Assembly (NCBI RefSeq): GCF_037975245.1 | Contig: NC_092574.1 | Location: 11,247,213 to 11,311,212, forward strand | Length of the DNA stretch: 64,000 bases | DNA from: Apostichopus japonicus | Taxonomy: Eukaryota > Echinodermata > Holothuroidea > Aspidochirotida > Stichopodidae | Reading direction: 5' to 3' | Made by a program: the position numbers and the translations under genes | The notes under the pieces: generated by a model | Databases searched by the model: none | Seen by the model: only the letters and a program-made list of their open reading frames with translations | Told to the model about the DNA's origin: nothing | In this document: positions 1 through 12,780 of the stretch, one piece after another | Position numbering within the stretch: the first letter of the stretch is position 1 | Layout: each line of letters starts with the position of its first letter

Positions 1-293
1 ACATTTCTTTATCTAATTGAACACCCACCCACCCATCTCAGTATAATGTAGAGAGGATGAAAGCCTTTCGGGAAGTACTTTGAACAATTTTAGCGTGTTA
101 AGCATTTGGCCGATAATTGAAGAATTGTGGACAATGGTTAATTCATAGTGCATTTAAATAATACCAAGAATGGGAGATATGAGTTAATCATATTGTCTTG
201 GCTTATTTCAATCTCTGAGTCTGCTTAGGTTCTGTGACGTTAGCAAGTATTTCGGTCTGAGGTGGGTGAATGGTAGACCATTCTCATGCACTG
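1..293. other. Left-edge non-coding stretch
   Basis: No exon, repeat family or RNA gene was recognised here. The upstream F-BAR exons expected for a FES/FER gene are not visible and may lie outside the window. Confidence 0.4.
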
Positions 294-712
294 AAGTCAT
301 GTGACAAGTGCACTCAGTCATGTGACAAGTGCACTTAGTCAGGTGATATGTGCACTCAATCAGGTGACAAGTGCACTCATTCAGGTGATATGTGCACTCA
401 ATCAGGAGACAAGTGCACCCAGTCATGTGATAAGTGCACTCAATCAGGTGACAAGTGTACTCATTCAGGTGATATGTGCACTCAATCAGGAGACAAGTGC
501 ACCCAGTCATGTGATAAGTGCACTCAATCAGGTGACAAGTGCACTCAGTCAGGTGATATGTGCACTCAGTCAGATGATATGTGTACTCAGTCAGATGATA
601 TGTGCACTCAATCAGGTGATATGTGCACTCAATCAGGTGACAAGTGTACTCAGTCAGTTGATATGTGCACTCAATCAGGAGACAAGTGTACTTAGTCAGG
701 TGACAGTGTGCA
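294..712 (+). repeat. 21-bp minisatellite, about 20 units
   Basis: Tandem units of the form TGCACTCAATCAGGTGACAAG with small substitutions (GATATG/GACAAG, CAGTCA/CAATCA). The 21-bp period equals seven codons, so long open frames appear on both strands with heptapeptide repeats such as CTQSGDK. These are by-products of the period and not genes. The array ends about 200 bp before the first SH2 exon and would lie in the preceding intron of the kinase gene. Confidence 0.93.
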
Positions 713-914
713 CATGTCATATGATAATTGAAATCTTCCAGCTGAACAAACATGAGATGGGAGAAGCGTGCTCCAACTGTGGTCTGACTTCATTGTGTCA
801 AGTCAGTCTCCTAATACTGTTAGGTTCAGTTATATTTTTTGTCTTCCAAAGTTGTTATTTAACAGAATGTTGTTGATGTTGAGTAACTTACAGCAGAGAT
901 GTTTGTGTCTACAG

Positions 915-1118
915 CCTAGCTCCAACAAGGAGGTCCCCCTGGAGGATGAAGCCTGGTACCACGGCGCCCTGCCGAGACAAGAGACGGAGGAGCTGCTGAA
1001 ACAGGAGGGAGACTTCATTGTCAGATTCAAGAGCGACGCCTCCGGCCAGTACGTGCTCTCCTGCAGGTCCGCCGATAAACAGAGGCACTTCCCGATCGTG
1101 AAACAAGACGATAGCACG
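915..1118 (+). CDS. Kinase locus exon a: N-terminal SH2 domain
   Basis: Acceptor ACAG before 915 and donor GTCAGT at 1119; 68 codons, phase 0 at both ends. It encodes PSSNKEVPLEDEAWYHGALPR, the signature start of a FES/FER SH2 domain. Then come EELLKQEGDFIVRF, whose Arg is the phosphotyrosine-binding residue of the FLVR motif, and YVLSCRSADKQRHFPI. GC content is much higher than in the surrounding intron. The exon itself is intact. Confidence 0.9.
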
Positions 1119-1544
1119 GTCAGTCCATTGCGAGTTTTTAAACCTGCAGAGAGTTAACCTATCTATGACAGCAAATCAATCTTGGGACTTATTTTTGCTG
1201 ATAGCTATTATTACAATAGTGCTTCTTTTTTTAATAATAGTATAATATATGTATATTATATTATATGTAATATATTCGCATAATAGCATAATATTTTTTA
1301 AATAAAGCATGTAAAAACACCATGTAAAATACACATTTTGGTGTTACAATACCATCCTCTGTAGGCAGTGGTGGGGCCAGGGGTCCTCAAAGGCCCCCCT
1401 TCCACACATCTTGGTCCCCCTTCCTCCCTCACATTACAAAATTAAAATGGCATACTGTGTGTGTTTGATATGATATATCATTAAGCCTGACTTTTCTCCT
1501 CCACACAATTTTTTTTAATGTCTGAATGTTCTGGTTTTTAACAG

Positions 1545-1712
1545 TATCGATTGGAAGGAGGGAGTTTTCGGTCAATCCAGGAACTGGTGAACCATCACTC
1601 AACTCAAACACCGGTGACAAAAGCCATGATGATCAGAAATCCAATAAGTAAGGTCAAGGACGAGCACGACCTTCGACACAAGGACATCCTGCTGGACACC
1701 AAATTAGGACAG
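1545..1712 (+). CDS. Kinase locus exon b: end of SH2 and kinase start
   Basis: Acceptor TTTTTAACAG and donor CAG|GTGAGT; 56 codons, phase 0 at both ends, joining exon a without shift. It encodes YRLEGGSFRSIQELVNHH (SH2 C-terminal half) and then the linker and first kinase strand, ending LLDTKLGQ. In FER the next residues are the GNFGEV glycine loop, so the break falls exactly where the ATP-binding exon should follow. That exon is not found. Confidence 0.9.
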
Positions 1713-1891
1713 GTGAGTTTCATGAAAGACACAACGATTCAATCTTTTAAAGGGTGTGAAGACTGGCGCAAAAAAAGAAACATCTAATGCCAGTAATCTG
1801 ACCTAGTTTCGAATGAGGTGTAATAGAAGTGTTACACACCACCATCAATCCCAGCAAATACACATACAGCTCGCTACCGTCAGTAAATTAG

Positions 1892-2115
1892 ACACTAGTG
1901 TACAGTCAGTACATACAGCTGCGGTCAATACCCACAGCACAGTGTACAAACGATACAGCGATGGACATCTCAGGTCCAGCTAGAGATAACAAGGTATCAC
2001 GTTTCATTACTGTCTGCATTTTGTAGCGACACGAACAAAACGTCACTTGCAAGCAACAGAGAGTTAACTTTTTCAGATGGCAGCACGCTGTTTGGGGCGA
2101 GTCTTTATTGCCTTT
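1892..2115 (+). repeat. Dispersed repeat, copy 1 of 2
   Basis: About 225 bp beginning ACACTAGTGTA and ending near GGGGCGAGTCTTTATTGCCTT. It is roughly 90% identical to 37365-37595 in the same orientation. The family was not recognised and no terminal repeats were seen. It sits in the interval where the kinase glycine-loop/VAVK exon is missing. Confidence 0.85.
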
Positions 2116-2537
2116 AATGGTAATGAAAAGTTAATTGGTAGATGAGTTAATTTCACTGACATTTACCCACTTTGTACCAGTGACCCTGAAACCTTGTAAT
2201 TTTTGTTTGGCCAATTGACTTGTATTTGAAGCTAACAGGGATGACCATGTGTGCACAACATGTGTCATGTTGTTTACTCCAGTCTATTCCTATCAACACA
2301 GTATGTGTGTGCACTAATGTTGAGTTAGTTGGGGAGATTCTTACTGTTGGTACATGGGCTAACGTAAGATGTTAGCTGAATTCTAGTGTATACCCCTTAA
2401 GCTGTAGGCAATGAAAAATTACTGTTTTAAGGTTTATTAAGCCACTGGTTGCCTCTCATGTGACATATATTGTGAGCTCTCATGTGACATATCACATGAC
2501 CTCTCATGTGCATCTCCTTGTCTATACTACTGCTGCA

Positions 2538-2598
2538 TTACTTATCGGCGTGGCAACAGACAGACATCCAATCTACATCGTCATGGAGCTTGTACAAG
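2538..2598 (+). pseudogene. Kinase locus exon c remnant: hinge strand
   Basis: Encodes LLIGVATDRHPIYIVMELVQ, matching the FER beta4-beta5-hinge segment (LIGVCTQRQPVYIIMELVSG type), and ends CAAG|GTCAAA in phase 1, which fits exon d. Homology begins abruptly at the first Leu. Upstream are short TCTCATGTGACATAT repeats, and no AG lies in about the 60 bases before the homology. The exon has therefore lost its 5' part and acceptor. The VAIK lysine and alphaC Glu are absent. Confidence 0.75.
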
Positions 2599-3279
2599 GT
2601 CAAAAACCAGATTTAAATGGATTTGACATCATTTCTTTTTTTCTGTGACAGCTATCAAAGTAGTTAGATTAGGGGGGCAAATTTTGCCTCTGATTCATTA
2701 GGGAATATGGTACACCGTAAACATCTCATTGTATATGGATACCCTGCCACTCTGGTTAGTTGTATGGAGAATTATTTTCTGGTCGCAAACAATGGAAATT
2801 TTATCGAAGAGGAAAATGTTTCCTCACTGCTAGTTGAATAGCCCATCTCAAGATTTATGCACCTAACTGGAGATTTATTGGTTGATTGAATGTAACCTAT
2901 TTTGACCGGCTTATAAATATGATAAATATCCTTATATTGTCCATATATATCCGTATATCATAAATATCCTTATAAATATCTTTCTAAATATACGGTGACA
3001 TTTTCTAGAAATTGAAGTTTTGTACGGTTTATTTCTGGTTACACATTCAGAGAAGATTGCAATTACACATGAGCTCTTTTATTAGTTTTTGGCGTGCTCT
3101 ACACTGATGTGCAACATGTACCATGAACAGAGGAACTTTATTTGCTACGTTTAGGCTTGTATCATAATTAATACACACAAAACAGACTAAACAACAATAG
3201 ATTTATGAGATGAAATCAGTAAATTGTTTAAAAAGATTGATTTTACTGACTGATGTTTGCTTCTCTGTCACCTTTGCAG
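2599..3279 (+). other. Intron, AT-rich
   Basis: No coding signal. Around 2920-2995 there is a loose tandem of ATAAATATCCTTATA motifs. Confidence 0.5.
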
Positions 3280-3403
3280 GAGGAGATCTTTTGAAGTTGC
3301 TTCGAGATGACAGCAAGACCTTGAGTGTCCCCGAGAAGATTAAAATGAGTGAAGACGCAGCATTAGGGATGTCCTACTTGGAGGGCAAAAGTTGTATTCA
3401 CAG
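3280..3403 (+). CDS. Kinase locus exon d: C-lobe start to HR of HRD
   Basis: Acceptor CCTTTGCAG, donor CACAG|GTAAAC. Incoming phase 1 rebuilds GGDLLKLLRDD, then DAALGMSYLEGKSCIHR. It covers alphaD-alphaE and stops inside the HRD motif, a position typical of FES/FER gene structure. The block is intact. Confidence 0.9.
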
Positions 3404-4017
3404 GTAAACTAGAAATTGTCCTGGGATTAATAAACATGTGTGTGGGTTTATGGATGTAGGCATGGGTATGCATGTATGCTAGTATGTATTTGTTGAGGAA
3501 CAAACAAGAAGAACTCAGATAAGTAATCAGGACTCTCGTCTATTTGAAACTTTGTGTGATATCTGCTTTCAAAGGCAAAATGTCAAAACTGAATACTAAA
3601 GACAATTCTCGTTACTTAACCAAATAAGGAGAATGGGACATTCCCACTGCTTTAAAAAATTAGACATTTTGCTCTTGATGGTTGTAATTGTAGAATGCTG
3701 CCAGTAAATTGTAGTGATAAGTCACTTTCTGTTAACAGATAGAACCTCACCACCATCATGCAACCCCTCCCCCCTCCCCACCTCACACCATTGATCTCCT
3801 ATCCATCTACACGAATGTTAGAATAAACACTCTGTGGAACTGAAATGATGTTAACATTATCAAAAATGCGGCAACATTAAGGAATGAAACCTCAAGGTAG
3901 GGAGAAATTTTTTGGGAGGGGCCCAATAACGTGAGATGCCAAATGCTCTGTATATTACAGCAGATCTAGTAGCTTGATATATGGTCACAGCCATGCTCCC
4001 ACAGTATACCTCTGTAA

Positions 4018-4206
<189 letters not shown>

Positions 4207-4230
4207 GTAAAGGTTGTGTGTACATATGTC

Positions 4231-4527
4231 CAGGCACGTAGCCAAGGGGGGGCCAAGGGGGCGAGCTCCCCCCCCTTGAGCATATTTTTTTGTATATTTT
4301 TATGATATCCCTAGTAATTTCAAAATAGAAAATGTTTAAATGCAACTTACAAGGCCTGGGAAGTGCCATTTCCAGCGATCTGGTAGGCATTTTCGGCCAA
4401 AGTTTTCTTGTACTCTTCATGCCACTCGTGATGGCGCTACGCTAAGATAGTTTGCAGAGCCATATTTGGCTCTGATAGTTTGCCTACAGGTTCGCCCCTC
4501 CCTTGGCAAATTCCTGGCTACGTGCCT
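4231..4527. mobile_element. MITE-like element with 14-bp terminal inverted repeats
   Basis: CAGGCACGTAGCCA at 4231-4244 is matched exactly by its reverse complement TGGCTACGTGCCTG at 4514-4527. Inside are a G-run/C-run pair and a block, GGGAAGTGCCATTTCC, also found at about 34350-34440 and, inverted, at about 35195-35300. It is too small to encode a transposase. No clear target-site duplication was seen. It starts 24 bases after kinase exon e. Confidence 0.8.
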
Positions 4528-4544
4528 GAGTTTGGCAAAGAAGT

Positions 4545-6935
4545 GGTAAAAGCAGTTACTGTGGGTCTGTTTCAAAACCTGCGTGTTCAAAACCTTAGAG
4601 AGTGTTGTGGACGATTGGCTAAGGCGTCAGACTTGTGATCCAAGGATTGCTGGTTTGACTCCTGCCTAGTCCATTATGTTGTGTCCTTGGGCAAGATGCT
4701 TTATCTCAATTGCCTCTCTCCACCCAGAGGTTAAATGGGTACCTGTGAGGTAACTTGTCATTGGGCGCAGTATATAACTGCAGCCGCCTGGAGGGATTGT
4801 CTCTGGGACAGGTTATCATTGACCAGGGGTAACATATCTTCTGTAAAGTGCTTTGATACCTATTGCTGGTATAAGCGCTATATAAAAGTGAAATATTCTT
4901 TGGGTCTGTTTCAAAACCTGCGTGTTCAAAACCTTAGAGAGTGTTGTGGACGATTGGCTAAGACGACGGACTTGTGATCCAAGGATTGCTGGTTCGACTC
5001 CTGCCTAGTCCATTACGTTGTGTCCTTGGGCAAGATGCTTTATCTCAATTGCCTCTCTCCACCCAGAGGTTAAATGGGTACCTGTGAGGTAACTTGTCAT
5101 TGGGCGCAGTATATAACTGCAGCTGTCTGGAGGGATTGTCTCTGGGACAGGTTATCATTGACCAGGGATAACATATCTTCTGTAAAGTGCTTTGATACCT
5201 ATTGCTGGTATAAGCGCTATATAAAAGTGAAATATTCTGTGGGTCTGTTTCAAAACCTGCGTGTTCAAAACCTTAGAGAGTGTTGTGGACGATTGGCTAA
5301 GGCGTCGGACTTGTGATCCAAGGATTGCTGGTTCGACTCCTGCCTAGTCCATTACTTTGTGTCCTTGGGCAAGATGCTTTATCTCAATTGCCTCTCTCCA
5401 CCCAGGGGTTAAATGGGTACCTGTGAGGTAACTTGTTATTGGGCGCAGTATATAACTGCAGCCGCCTGGAGGGATTGTCTCTGGGACAGGTTATCATTGA
5501 CCAGGGATAACATATCTTCTGTAAAGTGCTTTGATACCTATTGCTGGTATAAGCGCTATATAAAAGTGAAATATTCTGTGGGTCTGTTTCAAAACCTGCG
5601 TGTTAAAAACCTTAGAGAGTGTTGTGGACGATTGGCTAAGGCGTCGGACTTGTGATCCAAGGATTGCTGGTTCGACTCCTGCCTAGTCCAAGTGTCCCTG
5701 GGCAAGATGCTTTATCTCAATTGCCTCTCTCCACCCAGAGGTTAAATGGGTACCTGTGAGGTAACTTGTCATTGGGCGCAGTATATAACTGCAGCTGCCT
5801 GGAGGGATTGTCTCTGGGACAGGTTATCATTGACCAGGGATAACATATCTTCTGTAAAGTGCTTTGATACCTATTGCTGGTATAAGCGCTATATAAAAGT
5901 GAAATATTCTGTGGGTCTGTTTCAAAACCTGCGTGTTCAAAACCTTAGAGAGTGTTGTGGACGATTGGCTAAGACGACGGACTTGTGATCCAAGGATTGC
6001 TGGTTCGACTCCTGCCTAGTCCATTACGTTGTGTCCTTGGGCAAGATGCTTTATCTCAATTGCCTCTCTCCACCCAGGGGTTAAATGGGTACCTGTGAGG
6101 TAACTTGTCATTGGGCGCAGTATATAACTGCAGCTGCCTGGAGGGATTGTCTCTGGGACAGGTTATCATTGACCAGGGGTAACATATCTTCTGTAAAGTG
6201 CTTTGATACCTATTGCTGGTATTAGCGCTATATAAAAGTGAAATATTCTGTGGGTCTGTTTCAAAACCTGCGTGTTCAAAACCTTAGAGAGTGTTGTGGA
6301 CGATTGGCTAAGGCGTCAGACTTGTGATCCAAGGATTGCTGGTTTGACTCCTGCCTAGTCCATTACCTTGTGTCCTTGGGCAAGATGCTTTATCTCAATT
6401 GCCTCTCTCCACCCAGGGGTTAAATGGGTACCTGTGAGGTAACTTGTCATTGGGTGCAGTATATAACTGCAGCTGCCTGGAGGGATTGTCTCTGGGACAG
6501 GTTATCATTGACCAGGGGTAACATATCTTCTGTAAAGTGCTTTGATACCTATTGCTGGTATTAGCACTTTATAAAAGTGAAATATTCTGTGGGTCTGTTT
6601 CAAACCTGCGTGTTCAAAACCTTAGAGAGTGTTGTGGACGATTGGCTAAGAGGACGGACTTGTGATCCAAGGATTGCTGGTTCGACTCCTGCCTAGTCCA
6701 TTACTTTGTGTCCTTGGGCAAGATGCTTTATCTCAATTGCCTCTCTCCACCCAGGGGTTAAATGGGTACCTGCTAGGTAACTTGTCATTGGGCGCAGTAT
6801 ATAACTGCAGCCGCCTGGAGGGATTGTCTCTGGGACAGGTTATCATTGACCAGGGATAACATATCTTCTGTAAAGCTCTTGAGACCTATTGCTGGTATAA
6901 GTGCTATATATAAGTGAAATATTATTATTACTATT
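4545..6935 (+). repeat. Tandem array of seven tRNA-derived SINE units (339 bp)
   Basis: The anchor GGGTCTGTTTCAAA recurs at 4563, 4902, 5241, 5580, 5913, 6252 and 6591: period 339 bp with one 333-bp unit. Each unit has a tRNA-like head (box A-like TTGGCTAAGGCG; box B GGTTCGACTCC, exact to consensus in most units), the marine SINE core TCCTTGGGCAAGATGCTTTA, and a tail GCGCTATATAAAAGTGAAATATT. A linker of about 40 bp joins the units. Only the last unit ends in the ATT/poly-T tail of a free SINE. The 80-aa open frames repeated in every unit are shadows. A single dispersed copy lies at 55590-55884. Confidence 0.93.
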
Positions 6936-7429
6936 TTTTTTTTTTTTTTGGGTAATAATAATTAACATTAGGGGCAATATAACGTCATCATCAAATGATG
7001 GCATGTTTTTTATTAAGCAAGAGGAATTTGTGCTTTGTTGCTGAAAATTGAAAAAATTATGACAGATTATGAAACCTTAAAATTTAGCAAAAATTAAACA
7101 GTTTAGAAACTAGGAATTCCCCCCCCAAACTAGGGTCTGGTTTATTCTTGAGTTAAAAGTGGGGTTCTATGAAATATTAAGCCTCACATTATGATATAGC
7201 TTTGAAGAACACTGAATTTAATTGAACCCTTTGCATTTTTATAATCAACAGGGCATCCTATGCATCACTTTGGGAACAATTTAAAAATTTTGTGATTCTA
7301 GAAAAAAAATCATAATGACTAAAGACTTACAATAATTATATGGAAGGTTTTTAAAAAAGGACTATATATTAAGTCAGAGTGCTAAAATATTGATTTCAAA
7401 AGCTCAGATATTCCTAAATTTTAATTGTT
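6936..7429. other. Intron spacer between SINE array and satellite
   Basis: AT-rich sequence with homopolymer runs (15+ T near 6940). No gene or recognised element. Confidence 0.4.
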
Positions 7430-10400
7430 AAAGTGGGACAAACAAGAAAGAAAGTTCTCAAATGCCAGTCAGACGGCTCAATATGGATTCCCAGAGCTCA
7501 AAAATATGCTTCTCTCTAAAATTAAAATGTTAGTCTATGGAACTTAGAGCCTCTAAATATTAAAATGATTTTGAAATGTTTTGTAATAACTTCATTCAAA
7601 TTAGGAATTGATGATATCATTGTTGCTTAATTCAGAAAGACATCCTCTATCTGATGCATTATTGTGGAAAAACTTAGAACCTCATTATTTTTGCCCAAAA
7701 AGTAAAACATATAAGGTTTTAGCCTTAAAAAATTGTTAAATTTGGACAAACAGAAATAGAAAGTTCTCAAATGCCAGTCAGGATGCTCATTATGGATTCC
7801 TAGAGCTCAGAAATATGCTTCTCTCTGAAGTTAAAATGTGTTAGTCTATGGATTTTTATGCTTATTAAAATGATTTTCAAAATGTTTTATCATAACTTCT
7901 TTCACATTGGAAATGTATGATATCACTGTTGCTTAATTCAAAAGGACACCCTCTATCTAATGCATATGTGTAGAAAGAACTTAAAATGTCATGATTTTGG
8001 CACAAAAAAAAAAACTCATAAGGTTTATAGCCATACAAATTCATTAAATTTGGACCAAAAAAAGTTCTCAAATGCCAGTCAGGATGCTCATTATAGATTC
8101 ACAAAGCTCAGAAATATGCTTCTCTCTGAAGTTAAAATGTGTTATTCTATGGATTATTATGCTTATTGAAATGATTTTTAAAATGTTTCATTATAACTTC
8201 TTTCACATTGGGAATGTATGATATGATTGTTGCTTACATCAGAAGGACACCCTCTATCTAATGCATATGTGTGGAAAGAACTAAAAAGGTCATGATTTTG
8301 GCCACAAAAAAAAAACTTGTAAGGTGTTAGCCTTACAAAACTGTTAAATTTTGGACAAAAAGAGAAAGTTCTCAAATGCCAGTAAGGATGCTCATTATGG
8401 ATTCCCAGAGCTCAGAAATATGCTTCTTTTTGAAGTTAAAATGTGTTTAGTCTATGGATTTTTATGCTTATTGAAATGATTTTCAAAATGTTTCATTATA
8501 ACTTCTTTCACATTGGGAATGTATTATATCATTGTTGCTTTATACAGAAGGACACCCTCCATCTAATGCATCACCGTGGAAAGAATTAAACTGTTCATGA
8601 TATCTAAATTGGGGCCAAAAACTCAACAAGTTCTCCAATGCCACTCAGGATGCCCATTATGGAACCAGAGCTTGGAAACATACTTTTCTCTGAAGTTAAA
8701 AGTGGTAGTGTATGGAATTTCATGCTTATTAAATGATTTTCAAAATGTTTCATAATTACTTCTTGGGAGTGTATGATATCATTGTTGCTTTATACAGAAG
8801 GACACCGCCATCCTATGCATTATTGTGGAAAAACTTAAAGGTCATGATTGTGGCCACAAAAAAAAAAACTTGTAAGGCTTACAAGGCCTTACAAAACTGT
8901 TAAATTTTGGACAAAAAAAAAGTTCTCAAATGCCAGTCAGGATGCTCATTATGGATTCCCAGAGCTAAAAAATATGCTATTCTCTGAAGTTAAAAGTGGT
9001 AAGTGAATGGATTTTTATGCTTATTAAAATGATTTTCAAAATGTTTCTAAAAATTCCTTTCACATTGGGAATGTTTTATATCATATTGCCTCCTTCAGAA
9101 GGACACCTTCCATCTAATGCATCACCGTGGAAGAATTAAACTGTTCATGATATCTAAATTGGGGCCAAACACTCAACAAGTTCTCCAATGCCACTCAGGA
9201 TGCCCATTACGGATCCAGAGCTTGGAAACATACTTTCTCTGAAGTTAAAAGTGGTAGTGTATGGATTTTTATGCTTATTAAAATGATTTTCAAAATGTTT
9301 CATAATTACTTCTTTCACATTGGGAATGTATTATATCATTGTTGCTTACTTTAGGAGGGACAGCCTTTGTCACTTACACATCGTTGTGGAAAGAATGAAA
9401 ATGGTCATGATATTTTGTTTTGGTGGAAAATTTAATAATTCGTAAGGCGATATGAATAGTCTTACTAAATCAATTAACTTGAACAAACAAAATGTTCTCA
9501 AATGCCAGTCAGGATGCTCAGTACCAATTCCCCGAGCTTGGAAACATACTTTTCTCTGAAGGTTAAAAGTGGTAATGTTTGGATTTTTATGCTTATTAAA
9601 ATGATTTTCAAAATGTTTTTCATAACTTCTGTTACATTGGGAATGAATTATATCATTGGTGCTGAATTTAGGAGGACACCCAAAATCATATGCATATATT
9701 TGTGGAACAACTTAAAAGGTCATGATTTTGGTAAAAAGTAAAACAAAAATCATTAAGCTTTAGCATTACAAAACATTAAATTGGGACAAATATAAAAAGG
9801 TTCTCATATGCCAGTCAGGATGCTCATTATGGATTCCCAGAGACCAGAAATTTGCTTTTCTCTGAAATAAAAAGTGTTAGTCTAAAGAACTTAAAGCCTC
9901 TAAATATTTAAAATGATTTTTAACATGTTTGATTATAACTTCTTTCAAATTTGGAATTGATTGTATCCATTGTTGCCTAACACAGAAGGAAACCCTCCAT
10001 TTCATGTGTAATTGTGGAAAAAAATTAAATGGTTATGACTTTGGCCAAAAATGATAAAAATCATAAGGTTTTAGCCTTACAAAATTATTAAATTTGGACC
10101 AAAACGAAAGTTTTCAAATGCAGAAACATGTATTGAGTTAAAATGAAAAGATAAAATGAGTGTGGCCAAAAACAAATTGAATCACAAGGCTATTGCCCAT
10201 TACATAATAAATAATTGGGATCAAATCATTTTAGAAACAGGTCATTATTTTGGCAAATAATAAAAAATCATCATAAGGCAAACAAAATAAGGTATTTATA
10301 AGCAAGTACAATATCATTATAGTTTAAACAAAATATGAAAGTTCTAAAATAGATTCACAGAGCCCAGAAATGTTCTTTTCTCTGAAAGTTAACCTTCTAA

Positions 10401-12380
10401 ACATTAAAGTGATTTTCCCCAAAAAATGTCTATAGCTTCTTTCAAGGTAGGAACAGATCATATTCATCTAATATAATTCAGAATGACAACTTCCAATCTA
10501 GGTATAATATTAGAAAGAATTAAAAATAGGTCACGATTGTAGCCACAGAAAGAAAAATGGAGTTAAAGGTGGTAGTCTTTAGAAGTTTTACCCTCTAAAC
10601 ATTAAAGTGATTTTACAAAAAAATGGCTATAACTTCCATCAATGTGGGAACAGATCATATTACTTAATTCAGAAGTAATAATAACTCAGAAGTAATAAGT
10701 ACTCAGACATAATAAGTCAGAAGTAATAATTCAGAAGTAATAATAACTTAAATCAGAATGACAACTTCCAATCTAGGTATAATATTAGAAAGAATTGAAA
10801 AAAAGGTCAGAATTTTAGCCACAGAAAAAATGGAGTTTTAACCCTCTTAACATGCCACTTTTAGCTTCAGAGAAAAGCATAAAATTCTTGGTGCTGAGAA
10901 TCTAAATTGAATGATTTTGTGTTATATGAAATCATTTTGATAATTAGGGACTACCACTAAAATAAATGCAAACCAGGGCTCTAGGAATCCATAAAGAGCA
11001 TCCAGACCTGATAATTGAGAATAAAAGACATTCTATGCATAATTTTGGAAAGAATTAAAACAGTCATGATTTTTGCTAAAGAATTAAAAAAAAAGTCATA
11101 GGCTATATATGGCCCTACAAAACTTTCAATTTGGCAGAAGTTTTCAAATGCCATTGTTGCTTTTTGCTGAAGGACACCCTCCATCCTATGCGTAATTTTG
11201 GAAAGGCCTTTAAAGGTCATGATTGTTTTCAAATATTATCAAAAATCATTCAATCATTCAATTTGGACAGAAGTCAGGATACTCATAATGGCATCTCAAA
11301 GCTCAGAAATGTGCATAAAATGATTTTCAAAATTTGTCATAATAATTTCTTTCAAATTTGGATTGTATTATATGATTGTTGCTTAATTCAGAAAGACACA
11401 CACCATCCTATGCATCATTGTGGAAATACTTAAAAAGGTCATGGTTTAGCTAAAGAAAATCATAACTTAGTTAATTTAAATTTAACTTAAATTTAATTTT
11501 ACAAACTTATTTAATTTGGACCAAATAACAATTTCTTAAATGCCAGTCAGGATGCTCATTATGGATTCTCAGAGCTAGGCCTCTTATAGTATTAAAATAA
11601 TTTTATGGTTTTAGAGTAACAAAACTGTTAAAGTTGGACAAACAAAAATAGAAAGTTCTGATGTTAAAGTGTTAGTCTATGGAACCAAAAGCCTCTAAAT
11701 ATTAAAATGATTTTTTAAAATGTTATATTATAACTTCTTTCAAATTAGGAATTGATATAATTGTTGCTTAATTCAGAAGGATACCCTCAACTTAAAAGTT
11801 CATTTTTTTGGGCCAAAAAATAAAACAAAATTATAAGGTTTCAGCCTACAAAACTGTTAAATATGGACCAAAAAAAATAGAAAGTTCTCAAATGCCAGTC
11901 AGGATGTTCATTATGGATTCCAAGTTAAATAGTTAGTCTATGGAACTTAGAGTCGCTAAATATTAAAATGATTTTTAAAATGTTTTGTTATAACTTCTTT
12001 CAAATTAGGAATTTATTATATCATTGTTGCTTGTGGAAAAAACAGGAAGGCATGATTTGCCACAAAAAAATCAAAAATCATTAAATTGGGACAAACAACA
12101 AAGGTTCTCAAATGCCATTCAGGATGCTCATTATAAATTCCCAGAGCTCAGAAATATGCTTTATACTGAAACTAATAGTTGAAGTCTATGGACTGTTAAA
12201 CCTCTAAATATTAAAATAATTATCAGAATGTTTCATTTCACTTCCTTTCAAATTGAGAATGTAGCATATTATTTGAACTTAATGCAGTAGGACAACTTCC
12301 ATCCCAACCATAATTTTGGAAGAATTAAAAAAAGTCTGTGATTTTAACCAAAAGCTAAAACAAAAAAATCATCAGTCAAT
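7430..12380 (+). repeat. Degenerate ~300-bp satellite, forward arm
   Basis: About 15 diverged units. Landmarks in order are AGTTCTCAAATGCCAGTCAG, GATGCTCATTATGGATTCCC, ATGATTTTCAAAATGTTT, ATCATTGTTGCTTAATTCAG, AGGACACCCTC, TAATGCATATGTGTGGAAAG and AAAGGTCATGATTTTGG. Unit starts near 7455, 7760, 8061, 8366, 8931, 9493 and 9797 give a ~300-bp period, with shorter variant units (ATGCCACTCAGG) near 8628 and 9180. Units after about 10.1 kb are more eroded. No coding capacity. Confidence 0.92.
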
Positions 12381-12780
12381 AATATTAATAATAATAAGTA
12401 ATATTTTAAGCGCATAATCAGCAACACTGCTCAAATGTAAAACCTAAAAACAAATAGTAACAAAAACCTAAATATTAAATATATAGGACCAATAAGGCAT
12501 AAAACGTAAAAGCCCAACAGTATAAAAAACACTCGTACTAAACGATAATAAAAAAATTACAAACTGAACGCATACAGTCCAAAACAATTTCAGAAGTATG
12601 TAAATAGTAAAATAATTTTAAAAACTTAACAAAATGCACAAAAGATCAAATCATAGTCTATGTTTATAAATATAAATAAGTATGAGAAACAATAATACAG
12701 TAAGACAATTATTGTAAAAGCCTAAAACAGATAGTAATAAACACCCAATGCTAAACGATAATAAATAGAACCCTAAATTC
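12381..12780. other. Spacer at the centre of the inverted satellite
   Basis: About 400 bp of A-rich sequence without the satellite landmarks. It separates the forward and reverse arms. No gene seen. Confidence 0.6.

Noticed and set aside
208-876. Long Cys/Thr/His repeat ORFs on both strands (181, 191 and 115 aa)
   Set aside because: They follow from the 21-bp minisatellite period; no splice or start support.
4735-5988. Family of 80-aa ORFs repeated four times
   Set aside because: They lie inside the SINE units and match no protein; they reflect the tandem repeat.
4545-6935. CRISPR-like array
   Set aside because: Units are 339 bp and nearly identical throughout, with no repeat-spacer alternation, in an animal genome.
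4545-6935. Working tRNA genes in the SINE array
   Set aside because: Box A and box B are present but the acceptor and anticodon stems do not form well and a SINE body follows.
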